From: Odoribacter sp.
GTDB lineage: Bacteria; Bacteroidota; Bacteroidia; Bacteroidales; Marinifilaceae
Length of the DNA stretch: 18,884 bases
Assembly: GCA_020024465.1 (NCBI GenBank)
Contig: JAHHTT010000044.1
Coordinates: forward strand, 1 to 18,884
Reading direction: 5' to 3'
A program made the translations under genes and the position numbers. The notes beneath the pieces are model-generated. The model was not told where the DNA came from, searched no databases, and saw only the letters and a list, made by a program, of their open reading frames with translations. Positions 1-7,219 of the stretch are shown one piece after another. Position 1 is the first letter of the stretch, and the number at the start of each line of letters is the position of its first letter.

Positions 1-1139
1 TTAACCCGTTCATTTTGCTCCATAATACTGAGAATATTTTCAAATCTATCTGTCTTATCTATATCTCCAGTGAAGCGAATATCTTTTACTTCCGGATTTA
101 GATAGAATACTTGCAAATCATACCAACGCGCTAATGTATTGAACAAGTCTTCCAGGCGAATGTCTCGGAAGACGATTCGTCCGTCTTTCCACGCAGAATA
201 TAAATAAGTGTCAACTCTTTGTTTGCTCAGCGTGCCATCCGCGATATCCAATATCCCCTGTTCGCCTGGACTAAGTAACACTTCTTGTTTCGCATCTATA
301 TGCTTCATTTTCACGGCTCCCGCAACCAATGTTGTAGAGATGGAGCTCTCTTCCGGATAGGCCCTAAAATTAAAGCTGGTACCTAATACTGTTACCTCCG
401 TTTTATTCGAAACGACAACAAATGGATGATTCGTATCTTTTTGAACTTCAAAAAATGCTTCGCCTTCTATATAAACAATACGTTTATTGGAATTGAATTT
501 CACAGGATAGCGTATGGTTGATTCCGCATTTAGCCATACCTTAGTACCATCAACCAGGGTCAACATATATTCTCCACCCCGGGGAGTATGTAATGTATTG
601 TATAATGTACACGTTGTATCACCGCCTTGATGCAAGTAAGTCACCTGACTGCCTTGAATATTAATATGAGCTCCAGACGGACCCTGTAACTGTGTATAAG
701 TGCTGTCCGACAAGATTATTTGTTCCCCTTGTGCCAATGTTAGAACAGCTTTTTTACGTATAGGGCTGATTCTGTCTGTTATAAAATCAGAAGATACAGG
801 GCGTTCATATAGCCATAAGACCGTACTTATGGACAATAACAATACCGCCACTGCAACATAACGGAATAGTTGTCTGATGAAAAAATGCTTTTTGTTTTTT
901 CTTTCCAGAAAATTCTGACAATCTTTTTGCCAATCAATTTTTACTCTTTCCTGATTCTTTTGCCTTAAAAATTCAATTGTCTTAAATTGTTCATACTGCT
1001 CGCGGTGATTGTCTGATTCTGCCAGCCAGTTTTCAAGTTTTTGTCGCTCATATTCAGATAATTCTTGTTCGAAAGAACGGGTAATTATTTCCGCTAATTT
1101 AAATATATCGCTTTCTTCTCTTTGCATAACATGTGACAT
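1..1139 (-). CDS. FecR-family anti-sigma factor (C-terminus cut by window edge)
   Basis: This is an inner-membrane regulator that should hold the neighbouring ECF sigma factor until a TonB-dependent transporter signals across the periplasm. The 379 visible codons read openly from an ATG at 1139 off the left edge. Residues 1-85 are a cytoplasmic helical region. A membrane helix lies near 92-111. The FecR domain follows at about 183-280, with HTPRGGEY near 184-191, LVDGTKVWLNAES near 195-207, GEAFFEV near 226-232 and LGTSFN near 252-257. The DUF4974-like end starts with SAWKDGRIVF near 316-325. The gene lies 89 bp downstream of the sigma gene, the usual sigma/FecR order. An in-frame ATG at 1127 is an alternative start. 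A SusC-type gene probably follows outside the window. The family call is firm; the signal is unknown. Confidence 0.93.
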   Translation of the reverse strand, partial: MSHVMQREESDIFKLAEIITRSFEQELSEYERQKLENWLAESDNHREQYEQFKTIEFLRQKNQERVKIDWQKDCQNFLERKNKKHFFIRQLFRYVAVAVLLLSISTVLWLYERPVSSDFITDRISPIRKKAVLTLAQGEQIILSDSTYTQLQGPSGAHINIQGSQVTYLHQGGDTTCTLYNTLHTPRGGEYMLTLVDGTKVWLNAESTIRYPVKFNSNKRIVYIEGEAFFEVQKDTNHPFVVVSNKTEVTVLGTSFNFRAYPEESSISTTLVAGAVKMKHIDAKQEVLLSPGEQGILDIADGTLSKQRVDTYLYSAWKDGRIVFRDIRLEDLFNTLARWYDLQVFYLNPEVKDIRFTGDIDKTDRFENILSIMEQNERV

Positions 1140-1228
1140 TTTAACATGCAAGTTTTATACAACTTACATATAGAAGACCCTTTAGGATATAAAAAGGGGG
1201 AGAGAGAAGAATTGAAAAAATAAAAAAA

Positions 1229-1792
1229 TTATAATTGCATCAAAGACGAAAGCAATAATGAAGGAATAAGATTTTTAAGTTGGTTATATAGAATTTTTTT
1301 CCCTGATTTTTTATGAGACTTAACTGTTTCTATACTTATACCCAATTCCTCTGCAATTTCATTGTTACTTTTGTTTTCCAGCACCAGCATAAAAACATTT
1401 CTGCATTGTTGAGGCAAACGGTTGACGGCATCGATCAATTGCATATACACTTCTTCTTCCAACACCTGATCAAAATAGAAACTTTCACTATAGTTTAATT
1501 TCATTTCCTGAGAATATTTTTCTTTGACACTTTCGTGACGCAAATATTTCAGGCATCGATTACGCGTCGTTTGATAAAAATATGCTTTCAAATTGTCGAT
1601 TGATTCAAAACGCTCTTTTTTTTCAATCAAGACGGCAAAGATTTCTTGAATAATATCTTTACATTCGTCAATGTCTGCAACATAATTTTTGGCAAATAAA
1701 ACTAAGGGTACATAATAATGTTCGAACAGAAGCCTGATAGCATTCTCATCGTATCGCAATATTTTATTTATAGATAAATTTTGTCCGGACAT
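1229..1792 (-). CDS. ECF RNA polymerase sigma factor (RpoE/FecI-like)
   Basis: This 187-residue protein has the normal size for a group IV sigma factor. Region 2 (about residues 10-80) includes the DIDECKDIIQEIFAVL helix that contacts core polymerase and the region that melts the -10 element (FYQTTRNRCLKYLRH). Region 4 (about 115-170) holds the helix-turn-helix EIAEELGISIETVKSHKKS, which reads the -35 element. The fecR gene follows in the same direction after 89 bp, so the pair should form a cell-surface signalling switch for an off-window TonB-dependent transporter. The only nearby ATG fitting the region 2 start is at 1792. The promoter seems to begin inside the groEL terminator region, so the unit is probably transcribed separately from groESL. 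Its target promoters cannot be named from this window. Confidence 0.94.
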   Translation of the reverse strand: MSGQNLSINKILRYDENAIRLLFEHYYVPLVLFAKNYVADIDECKDIIQEIFAVLIEKKERFESIDNLKAYFYQTTRNRCLKYLRHESVKEKYSQEMKLNYSESFYFDQVLEEEVYMQLIDAVNRLPQQCRNVFMLVLENKSNNEIAEELGISIETVKSHKKSGKKILYNQLKNLIPSLLLSSLMQL

Positions 1793-1836
1793 TTTGTATT
1801 CTTAATCAAGTTTCAAAAATTCGGTAAAAATAGAAA

Positions 1837-1858
1837 TTTTGTTACTGATACAAAAGTA
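1837..1858 (-). promoter_or_regulatory. possible promoter and operator of the ECF sigma gene
   Basis: On the minus strand TACTTTTG (1858-1851) matches the Bacteroidetes -7 box TAnnTTTG and would start transcription about 50 bases ahead of the sigma ATG. No TTTG lies at the expected -33 spacing. The box overlaps a perfect interrupted inverted repeat, TTTTGT-N7-ACAAAA (1837-1855), which could bind a regulator. AT-rich DNA yields such matches by chance, so confidence is low. Confidence 0.35.
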
Positions 1859-1863
1859 ATATC

Positions 1864-1903
1864 AAAAAAGGGAGTTCCTGTTTTAAAGGCCTCCCTCTTT
1901 TTT
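1864..1903 (-). terminator. intrinsic terminator of groESL
   Basis: On the minus strand, about 20 bases after the groEL stop, GGGAG (1895-1891 side) pairs with CTCCC (1874-1870), followed at once by six T (1869-1864). A matching A-rich run precedes the stem, so the pairing extends outward with one mismatch. This is the standard form of a rho-independent terminator and separates groEL from the sigma gene. Confidence 0.75.
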
Positions 1904-1924
1904 ATATGATGGAATATGCTGTTT

Positions 1925-3559
1925 TTACATCATTCCCGGCATTCCTCCACCCATTCCTGCAGGCATTGCAGGAGCTTCTTCTTTCTTTTCTTCAACCAAT
2001 ACACATTCTGTAGTCAAGAACATTCCGGCGATTGAAGCTGCATTTTCCAAAGCCACACGAGTTACTTTCTTCGGATCAATAACCCCGGCAACTTTCAAAT
2101 CTTCATACACGTCTTTACGGGCATTATAGCCGAAGTCTCCCTCTCCTTCACGAATTTTGTTAACAACCACTGCTCCTTCTACACCAGCGTTGCTGGCAAT
2201 TTGACGTAACGGTTCTTCAATGGCACGTTTGATGATTTCAATACCCGTCGTCTCGTCTTCAGTTTCACCCTTCAAGCCTTCCAAAGCAGCCTGTGCACGG
2301 ATATAAGCTACACCACCTCCCGGCACAATACCTTCTTCACTGGCAGCACGGGTTGCGTGCAATGCATCATCAATACGGTCTTTTTTCTCTTTCATCTCAA
2401 CTTCTGAAGCGGCTCCAACATACAGAACTGCAACACCTCCAGCCAATTTTGCCAAACGTTCTTTTAATTTTTCTCTGTCGTAGTCTGAAGTAGAATTTTC
2501 AATCAGTTTCTTTATCTGATCGATTCTTTCCTGAATGATTTCTTTCTTACCGGCACCTTTAACGATAGTTGTATTTTCTTTGTCAATAGACACTTTGTCG
2601 GCACGGCCCAACATGTCGATTGTTAGATTTTCAAGCTTCAAACCCTTATCTTCAGAGGTTACTACACCACCTGTCAATATGGCTATGTCCTCCAACATCT
2701 CTTTACGGCGATCTCCGAATCCCGGAGCTTTCACTGCTGCAATTTTCAAAGAACCTCTCAAACGGTTAACAACTAAAGTTGCCAATGCTTCACTTTCAAC
2801 ATCCTCTGCAATGATTAATAATGCACGTCCAGACTGGGCCACCGGCTCAAGAATAGGCAATAATTCTTTCATAGAAGAGATTTTCTTGTCATAAAGCAGA
2901 ATGTACGGATTTTCAAATTCACAGATCATTTTTTCGCTATCTGTTACAAAATACGGAGAAATATATCCGCGGTCGAATTGCATACCTCCGACAGTCTTAA
3001 CCTCTGTTTCTGTACCCTTAGCTTCTTCTACAGTGATGACACCTTCAATGCCAACTTTTTCCATTGCTTCGGCAATCAAGTTACCGATCGTTTCATCGCC
3101 GTTAGCTGAAATACGTCCCACCTGACGGATTTTTTCAAAGTTGTCACCAACCTCTTCTTTCATACCTTCCAAATATTTCACTACAGCAGTAACGGCTTTG
3201 TCGATACCTCTTTTCAATTCCATCGGATTAGCTCCGGCTGTAACATTTTTCAAACCTACATTAATAATAGACTGTGCCAAAATAGTAGCAGTCGTTGTAC
3301 CGTCACCAGCATCGTCCCCTGTTTTGGAAGCTACTTCTTTCACCATTTGTGCTCCGATATTTGCATACGGATCAGACAATTCAATTTCTTTTGCTACACT
3401 GACACCATCTTTTGTAATATGAGGAGCTCCGAATTTTTTCTCAATTACAACATTGCGTCCTTTCGGACCTAATGTCACTTTCACTGCATTTGCCAACTCA
3501 TCAACACCTTTTTTCATCAGGTCGCGAGCCTCTATATTGAATTTAATCTCTTTTGCCAT
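1925..3559 (-). CDS. groEL: chaperonin GroEL (Hsp60)
   Basis: This is the large chaperonin subunit, which forms a double heptameric ring in the cytoplasm and folds client proteins in an ATP-driven cycle with GroES. The 544-residue length is full. Visible hallmarks are the start MAKEIKFNIEARD, the nucleotide-binding GPKGRNVVIEKKFG (31-44), KDGVSVAKEI (50-59) and GDGTTTATIL (85-94), and AAVKAPGFGDRRKEML in the apical domain. The tail ends in the Gly-Met repeat AGMGGGMPGMM that lines the ring cavity. groES lies 37 bp upstream, so the two form one operon. No interruption or unusual feature was seen. Confidence 0.99.
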   Translation of the reverse strand: MAKEIKFNIEARDLMKKGVDELANAVKVTLGPKGRNVVIEKKFGAPHITKDGVSVAKEIELSDPYANIGAQMVKEVASKTGDDAGDGTTTATILAQSIINVGLKNVTAGANPMELKRGIDKAVTAVVKYLEGMKEEVGDNFEKIRQVGRISANGDETIGNLIAEAMEKVGIEGVITVEEAKGTETEVKTVGGMQFDRGYISPYFVTDSEKMICEFENPYILLYDKKISSMKELLPILEPVAQSGRALLIIAEDVESEALATLVVNRLRGSLKIAAVKAPGFGDRRKEMLEDIAILTGGVVTSEDKGLKLENLTIDMLGRADKVSIDKENTTIVKGAGKKEIIQERIDQIKKLIENSTSDYDREKLKERLAKLAGGVAVLYVGAASEVEMKEKKDRIDDALHATRAASEEGIVPGGGVAYIRAQAALEGLKGETEDETTGIEIIKRAIEEPLRQIASNAGVEGAVVVNKIREGEGDFGYNARKDVYEDLKVAGVIDPKKVTRVALENAASIAGMFLTTECVLVEEKKEEAPAMPAGMGGGMPGMM

Positions 3560-3596
3560 AATTTCTTTAATTTAAAAACTGTTATTTGAATGTTTG

Positions 3597-3866
3597 TTAT
3601 AGAATCACTAAAATATCTCCTTGATTCATTACCAAATATTTTTTGTCATCAATATGCAATTCAGTACCTGCATATTTTCCAAACAAAACAGTATCTCCAA
3701 CTTTTACTTCCATCGGTTCGTCCGCCTTACCATTACCTACTGCGATAACGACTCCTTTCTGAGGTTTTTCTTGTGCTGTGTCAGGGATAATAATACCTCC
3801 TTTGGTTACGGTCTCTGCTGCCACAGGCTCAACAATCACTTTGTTAAGAACGGTTTTCAGTGTCAT
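3597..3866 (-). CDS. groES: co-chaperonin GroES (Hsp10)
   Basis: This 89-residue protein is the heptameric lid of the GroEL cage. It has the core VLNKVIVEPVAAET and the mobile loop TKGGIIIPDTAQEKPQKG (about 21-38), whose GGIIIP segment binds the GroEL apical domains. Later strands include VGDTVLFGKYAGTEL and the ending YLVMNQGDILVIL. The ATG at 3866 gives the family's usual N-terminus. It is the first gene of the groES-groEL operon. The 190 bp ahead of it contain no CIRCE repeat, so HrcA control is not supported by the sequence. Confidence 0.98.
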   Translation of the reverse strand: MTLKTVLNKVIVEPVAAETVTKGGIIIPDTAQEKPQKGVVIAVGNGKADEPMEVKVGDTVLFGKYAGTELHIDDKKYLVMNQGDILVIL

Positions 3867-4055
3867 GATATTAATTTTTAGTTTATATATTTTTGATTTC
3901 CATCAATTTTACACTATCATCTTTATCATATTCCATGCCAAAACAGTAAAACCGGAAACAACTTCAAGTCAACTAAAACTATAAATCATTGTTTCATAAC
4001 ACCTTACCAACAAATACCACAATATTATCAAATGGAATCGTTGACAGATGACAAT

Positions 4056-4097
4056 AAAAAAAGTGTCAGTATGACTGACATACTGACACTTTTTTTT
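4056..4097 (-). terminator. strong bidirectional terminator after secG
   Basis: GTGTCAGTATG (4063-4073) and its exact complement (4079-4089) form an 11-bp stem with a 5-base loop. It is flanked by seven A on one side and eight T on the other, so it would terminate transcription in either direction. It lies 16 bases after the secG stop and ends the envelope operon. No plus-strand gene needs it. The rest of the gap to groES (3867-4055) must hold the groESL promoter, but no good TAnnTTTG box was found there. Confidence 0.92.
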
Positions 4098-4113
4098 AAA
4101 TATCCTTACTTCA

Positions 4114-4479
4114 TTATTTTGCAGGAGTTTCCTCTGTTGTTGTGTTTTCGACAGGAGTTTCCTCTGTTGTCGTTGCACTGGGGAAAGATGGAATTGCCTG
4201 CTGTACAGGCTGGCTATTAATTTGTTCCTGAATGGCTGATTGATTACCAGAGTCTCCTCTTGGAATGAAAAATACAGCCAAAACACATAATACCATCATG
4301 CCACCTGCCAAAGTCCAAGTTGCTTTCTCCAAAAAATCTGTAGTTTTACGAACACCCATTATTTGGTTGGATGATGCAAATGATGATGCCAAACCTCCTC
4401 CTTTAGAGTTTTGAACCAATACAATCAATATCAATAAAAGACAGATAATGAATACTAAAACAGAAATTGCTGTGTACAT
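4114..4479 (-). CDS. secG: preprotein translocase subunit SecG
   Basis: SecG is the small accessory subunit of the SecYEG channel and assists protein export at the inner membrane. The protein has two membrane helices, about residues 3-23 and 55-73. The loop between them carries the SecG signature VLVQNSKGGGLASSFASS and the segment QIMGVRKTTDFLEKATW. At 121 residues it is longer than the E. coli protein (110), because of a hydrophilic tail from about residue 75 that ends in a repeated TTTEETP unit. It is the last gene of the operon, only 2 bp after the TPR gene, and is followed by a strong terminator. The family call is firm; the tail has no assigned function. Confidence 0.95.
   Translation of the reverse strand: MYTAISVLVFIICLLLILIVLVQNSKGGGLASSFASSNQIMGVRKTTDFLEKATWTLAGGMMVLCVLAVFFIPRGDSGNQSAIQEQINSQPVQQAIPSFPSATTTEETPVENTTTEETPAK
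4122..4170 (-). repeat. 19-bp direct repeat inside the secG tail
   Basis: The same 19 bases occur at 4122-4140 and 4152-4170, a period of 30 bp. They encode the two TTTEETP units at the SecG C-terminus. The near-identical DNA suggests a recent in-frame duplication that could expand or contract. It lies outside the membrane core. Confidence 0.8.
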
Positions 4480-4481
4480 AA

Positions 4482-5270
4482 TTACTCTTGATTATTTATG
4501 AATTCTTTAATTTTTTCAATTCGATTGGCAAAGTAAACACTTTTTTCCGGATATTTCAAACTTAATTTAATATAAGTTGCTATGGCTTTTTCATATAATT
4601 TTTGCTTCGTGTAGATTTTTGCCAACGTCTCGGTAAAAAGTTCATCCTTATCATAAGGGTTTTCTTCTGACAAGTCCCGTATATTTTCAGTTGCCGCAGT
4701 AGTTTTAGGCATACCCGGATTACTTTCGATGAAGTCGTCAATCAGTTGGCTGTTTTTATCTTTCATATTTACAGGATTGCCTGCCGTGGAAAAATTCTTT
4801 TCATCGAAAAACGAATAACCGGAACTGACTACATCGGAATTTTCCAACATATTATCAGTTCCCTCCAAATCTTCTGTGCCTGAATTCACAGGCCGAAGTT
4901 CACGGTCATACAAGGAAATTTGAATAGCATCATCCTGATTTTCAATTGTTCCATCAGATGGTCTGTTTCCCATGTACTCACCTGACTCCAGAGAGATATC
5001 ACAGGAAGAAGCTCTGACCTCCCGAAGATGTGTCCCGGGTAACAGATTCAAATAGTGAAGCAATCGCTTATGATCTGTAATATGTACGGTACTGATTTTC
5101 AACTCATGTCTAAATCGAGTCCCAGCCTGAAGGTAGAGCACTTTCAGATAAAGCATACGTGCAGCTTGAAAATAAGGATAATGGCTTACAAGTGCTTCTA
5201 ATTCCTGCAAATCATCAGTCCCTACTTTCTCCGGGTGACGCATAAATTCTATAAATTTTTCCCGTCGCAT
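4482..5270 (-). CDS. TPR-containing protein of the lptE-secG operon
   Basis: This is a 262-residue protein of unknown function at a position conserved across Bacteroidales, between lptE and secG. Residues 1-90 are predicted helical and begin MRREKFIEFMRHPEKV. Residues about 95-205 are a low-complexity linker rich in Asp, Asn and Ser. Residues about 210-262 form a TPR-like helical pair, LAKIYTKQKLYEKAIATYIKLSLKYPEKSVYF in outline. There is no signal peptide or membrane segment, so it should be cytoplasmic. It is 3 bp after lptE and 2 bp before secG, so the genes are surely co-transcribed and perhaps translationally coupled. A scaffold role in envelope biogenesis is plausible but only inferred from position. 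Confidence 0.8.
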   Translation of the reverse strand: MRREKFIEFMRHPEKVGTDDLQELEALVSHYPYFQAARMLYLKVLYLQAGTRFRHELKISTVHITDHKRLLHYLNLLPGTHLREVRASSCDISLESGEYMGNRPSDGTIENQDDAIQISLYDRELRPVNSGTEDLEGTDNMLENSDVVSSGYSFFDEKNFSTAGNPVNMKDKNSQLIDDFIESNPGMPKTTAATENIRDLSEENPYDKDELFTETLAKIYTKQKLYEKAIATYIKLSLKYPEKSVYFANRIEKIKEFINNQE

Positions 5271-5273
5271 ACC

Positions 5274-5801
5274 CTACCAATTGACAATAGCCTTATTATA
5301 TATATCGTCAATGATTTTATCTAGAATCTCTTCTATCAGACTTTCTTCCACAGAATTGAAATCAACATCTGTAGAATAGTCTGCATAATTGGAGAATGTG
5401 GACGAAAAGTCAAATTTATCATCTACCGTATTGGTGTACTTCACCCGAATACCGATTGTCAAACGGTTGGAGGACGCTACTTCGTCAGAAGTGATATCAA
5501 TAGGCCGTTGGGAATATTCTGTAATTTGTCCTTCAAACCGAATATCTCCGTCATTGTCTGTTAACTGTGTCAATCCTGTTTTTTGACGGATATATTCTGT
5601 CAATTTATCGGTAAAAGTGGTACTAAGCGTAGGCATTACGAGTGGAGCTTTATTGGGGAAATAGTCGACAGAAAATGTCTTAATTTCAGGATTTAATGAA
5701 CCGCCGGTCATATTATATGTAACTGTCACTCCCATGAAACGGCATGCAGCACAACATAACACTATCGTAACCAATATAAAAATAAATCTGTATTTAACCA
5801 T
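5274..5801 (-). CDS. lptE: LptE-like LPS assembly lipoprotein
   Basis: LptE plugs the LptD barrel and helps place lipopolysaccharide in the outer leaflet. This 175-residue protein has a signal sequence with the candidate lipid-anchor cysteine at residue 20 (C-A-A-C; Cys at -3 is unusual). The family's Bacteroidetes form is recognisable from GVTVTYNMTGGSLNPEIKTF after the anchor, the central strand IRFEGQITEYSQRPI, and ANRLTIGI-like SSNRLTIGIRVKYTN. The end is an acidic helix, SLIEEILDKIIDDIYNKAI. It is 42 bp downstream of the sigma-54 activator and 3 bp before the TPR gene. The call rests on remembered family features and on gene order, with no alignment. Confidence 0.85.
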   Translation of the reverse strand: MVKYRFIFILVTIVLCCAACRFMGVTVTYNMTGGSLNPEIKTFSVDYFPNKAPLVMPTLSTTFTDKLTEYIRQKTGLTQLTDNDGDIRFEGQITEYSQRPIDITSDEVASSNRLTIGIRVKYTNTVDDKFDFSSTFSNYADYSTDVDFNSVEESLIEEILDKIIDDIYNKAIVNW

Positions 5802-5843
5802 TTGATATAAATTATTGTAGCGTACAAAAATAAAGAATTCCTT

Positions 5844-7085
5844 TTAATTTTCTAAATTATACTCCTTCAGTTTTCTATATAAAGTACGTTCAGATATTCC
5901 AAGATCTCTGGCAGCCAATTTGCGCTTGTTGTGATTTTTTTCCAAAGCTTTCTTTATAAGTTCCTTTTCTTTTTCTTCTATGGAAAAAGACTCTTCAATA
6001 ACAGCTTCTGATTCCTGTATATGTTCATGAGGATGCAAAGTCACAGAGGCTGAAGTTGCCGGATGATTTGAAGAAATATCAGAAGCAGAATTATATAAAT
6101 CATGCAACACCAAAGCCGTAGTGTTCTTTTTAATCGAAGCGGAAGATTGAGGATCGTTTTGCATCAAATCATAAACCAAGCGTTTTAAATCATTCATGTC
6201 TTTTTTCATATCAAAAAGAATCTTATAAAGAATCTCTCTCTCGGATGCAAAATTGGCATCTCCCTGTTCATGGCCAGCAATGGTGGGAAGCATCGGGTCT
6301 GAATCTGGAATATATTTACGTAAAGTCAAGGCATCAACTGAACGTTCCTGTTCAATAATGGAAATTTGCTCGGCTACATTTTTCAATTGGCGGACATTGC
6401 CGGGCCAGTAAAACGCTTTTAACATCTGTACGGCATCTTCTGTCAAACGTACAACAGGCATTCTGTATTTTTCGGCAAAATCTGCTGCAAATTTTCTAAA
6501 CAACAAAGGGATATCGTCCTGTCTTTCCCGTAAAGGAGGCACCGTAATGGGAATAGTGTTCAGTCGGTAAAACAAGTCTTCTCTAAACTTTCCATTCCTG
6601 ACAGCTTGCGGAATATTGAGATTGGTTGCGGCAATGACACGTACATTGGTCTTTTGGACTTTCGAAGAACCCACACGAATAAATTCGCCGGTTTCAAGAA
6701 CTCTTAATAATCTTGCCTGTGTTGGCAAAGGCAGTTCGCCCACTTCATCCAAAAAAATGGTACCTCCGTCAGTAACTTCAAAATAGCCTTTACGGTCGGA
6801 TACAGCTCCGGTAAACGAACCTTTTTCATGTCCGAATAATTCAGAATCTATGGTTCCTTCCGGAATTGCTCCACAGTTAACTGCAATATATGAAGCATGC
6901 TTACGCGTGCTATAAGCATGAATGATACGAGGAAAAATCTCTTTACCGGCACCACTTTCCCCTGTAATCAATACCGAAAGATCCGTCGGTGCTACCTGAT
7001 TAGCTATATCTATGGCACGGTTTAATGCCGGTGTGTTACCAATAATTTCAAACCGTTGCTTAATACCTTGTATGTCTTCCATCAT
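5844..7085 (-). CDS. sigma-54-dependent transcriptional activator (AAA+, Fis-type HTH), no receiver domain
   Basis: This 413-residue bacterial enhancer-binding protein uses ATP to remodel sigma-54 polymerase. The AAA+ domain starts almost at the N-terminus. It has Walker A GESGAGKE (42-49), GSFTGA (89-94, the sigma-54 contact loop, with Ser in place of the usual Ala), Walker B GGTIFLDE (107-114), sensor I AATN (152-155) and the arginine-finger segment FREDLFYRL (167-175). After a linker of about 120 residues, a Fis-type helix-turn-helix closes the protein (NKRKLAARDLGISERTLYRK, about 386-405). There is no receiver, GAF or PAS input domain, so its activity is not set by phosphorylation in the usual way. 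Two adjacent ATGs (7085, 7082) are both possible starts. It leads the operon with lptE, the TPR gene and secG. Confidence 0.95.
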   Translation of the reverse strand: MMEDIQGIKQRFEIIGNTPALNRAIDIANQVAPTDLSVLITGESGAGKEIFPRIIHAYSTRKHASYIAVNCGAIPEGTIDSELFGHEKGSFTGAVSDRKGYFEVTDGGTIFLDEVGELPLPTQARLLRVLETGEFIRVGSSKVQKTNVRVIAATNLNIPQAVRNGKFREDLFYRLNTIPITVPPLRERQDDIPLLFRKFAADFAEKYRMPVVRLTEDAVQMLKAFYWPGNVRQLKNVAEQISIIEQERSVDALTLRKYIPDSDPMLPTIAGHEQGDANFASEREILYKILFDMKKDMNDLKRLVYDLMQNDPQSSASIKKNTTALVLHDLYNSASDISSNHPATSASVTLHPHEHIQESEAVIEESFSIEEKEKELIKKALEKNHNKRKLAARDLGISERTLYRKLKEYNLEN

Positions 7086-7114
7086 AACAAATCAATATTT
7101 GAATCTCACATACT

Positions 7115-7146
7115 GCAAATTTAGCAGTTTAAACTGACAAATTTGC
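7115..7146. promoter_or_regulatory. 32-bp near-perfect palindrome before the sigma-54 activator gene
   Basis: The 12-bp perfect palindrome CAGTTTAAACTG (7125-7136) is flanked at two bases on each side by GCAAATTT (7115-7122) and AAATTTGC (7139-7146). This makes a 32-bp dyad with only the two base pairs beside the core mismatched. On the minus strand TAAATTTG (7123-7116) is also a perfect TAnnTTTG -7 box, about 30 bp ahead of the start codon. A TTTG lies upstream but too close (14 bp) for a standard -33 box. The best reading is a promoter overlapped by an operator for a dimeric regulator, possibly the activator itself; this is inferred. Confidence 0.55.
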
Positions 7147-7154
7147 ACATCCTG

Positions 7155-7171
7155 AAAAAAGATTGTTAATC
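7155..7171 (-). terminator. weak terminator-like hairpin
   Basis: On the minus strand a 4-bp stem GATT/AATC with a 3-base loop is followed by six T (7160-7155). The stem is short, so this is weak. It is the only T-tailed hairpin between the M16 gene and the sigma-54 activator, and lies about 50 bases after the small double-glycine frame. Confidence 0.25.
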
Positions 7172-7219
7172 AAGTTACATATTCCAGATCATACCTGTCC
7201 ACATTCCGGCATCATGAAT

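Noticed and set aside
1140..1228. Short hairpins (CCCTTT/AAAGGG and AAGTT/AACTT) between sigma and fecR genes
   Set aside because: Stems are only 5-6 bp and unlike the fecR-susC hairpins; too weak to call.
2293..3422. Several plus-strand open frames opposite groEL
   Set aside because: They are shadows of a highly conserved gene and have no recognisable protein features.
3969..4286. 105-codon minus-strand frame overlapping the secG 3' end and terminator
   Set aside because: It is out of frame with secG, runs through the terminator hairpin, and shows no protein-like features.
7013..7030. TGGCAC resembling a sigma-54 -24 element
   Set aside because: It lies inside the activator's coding region and has no TTGC at the required spacing.
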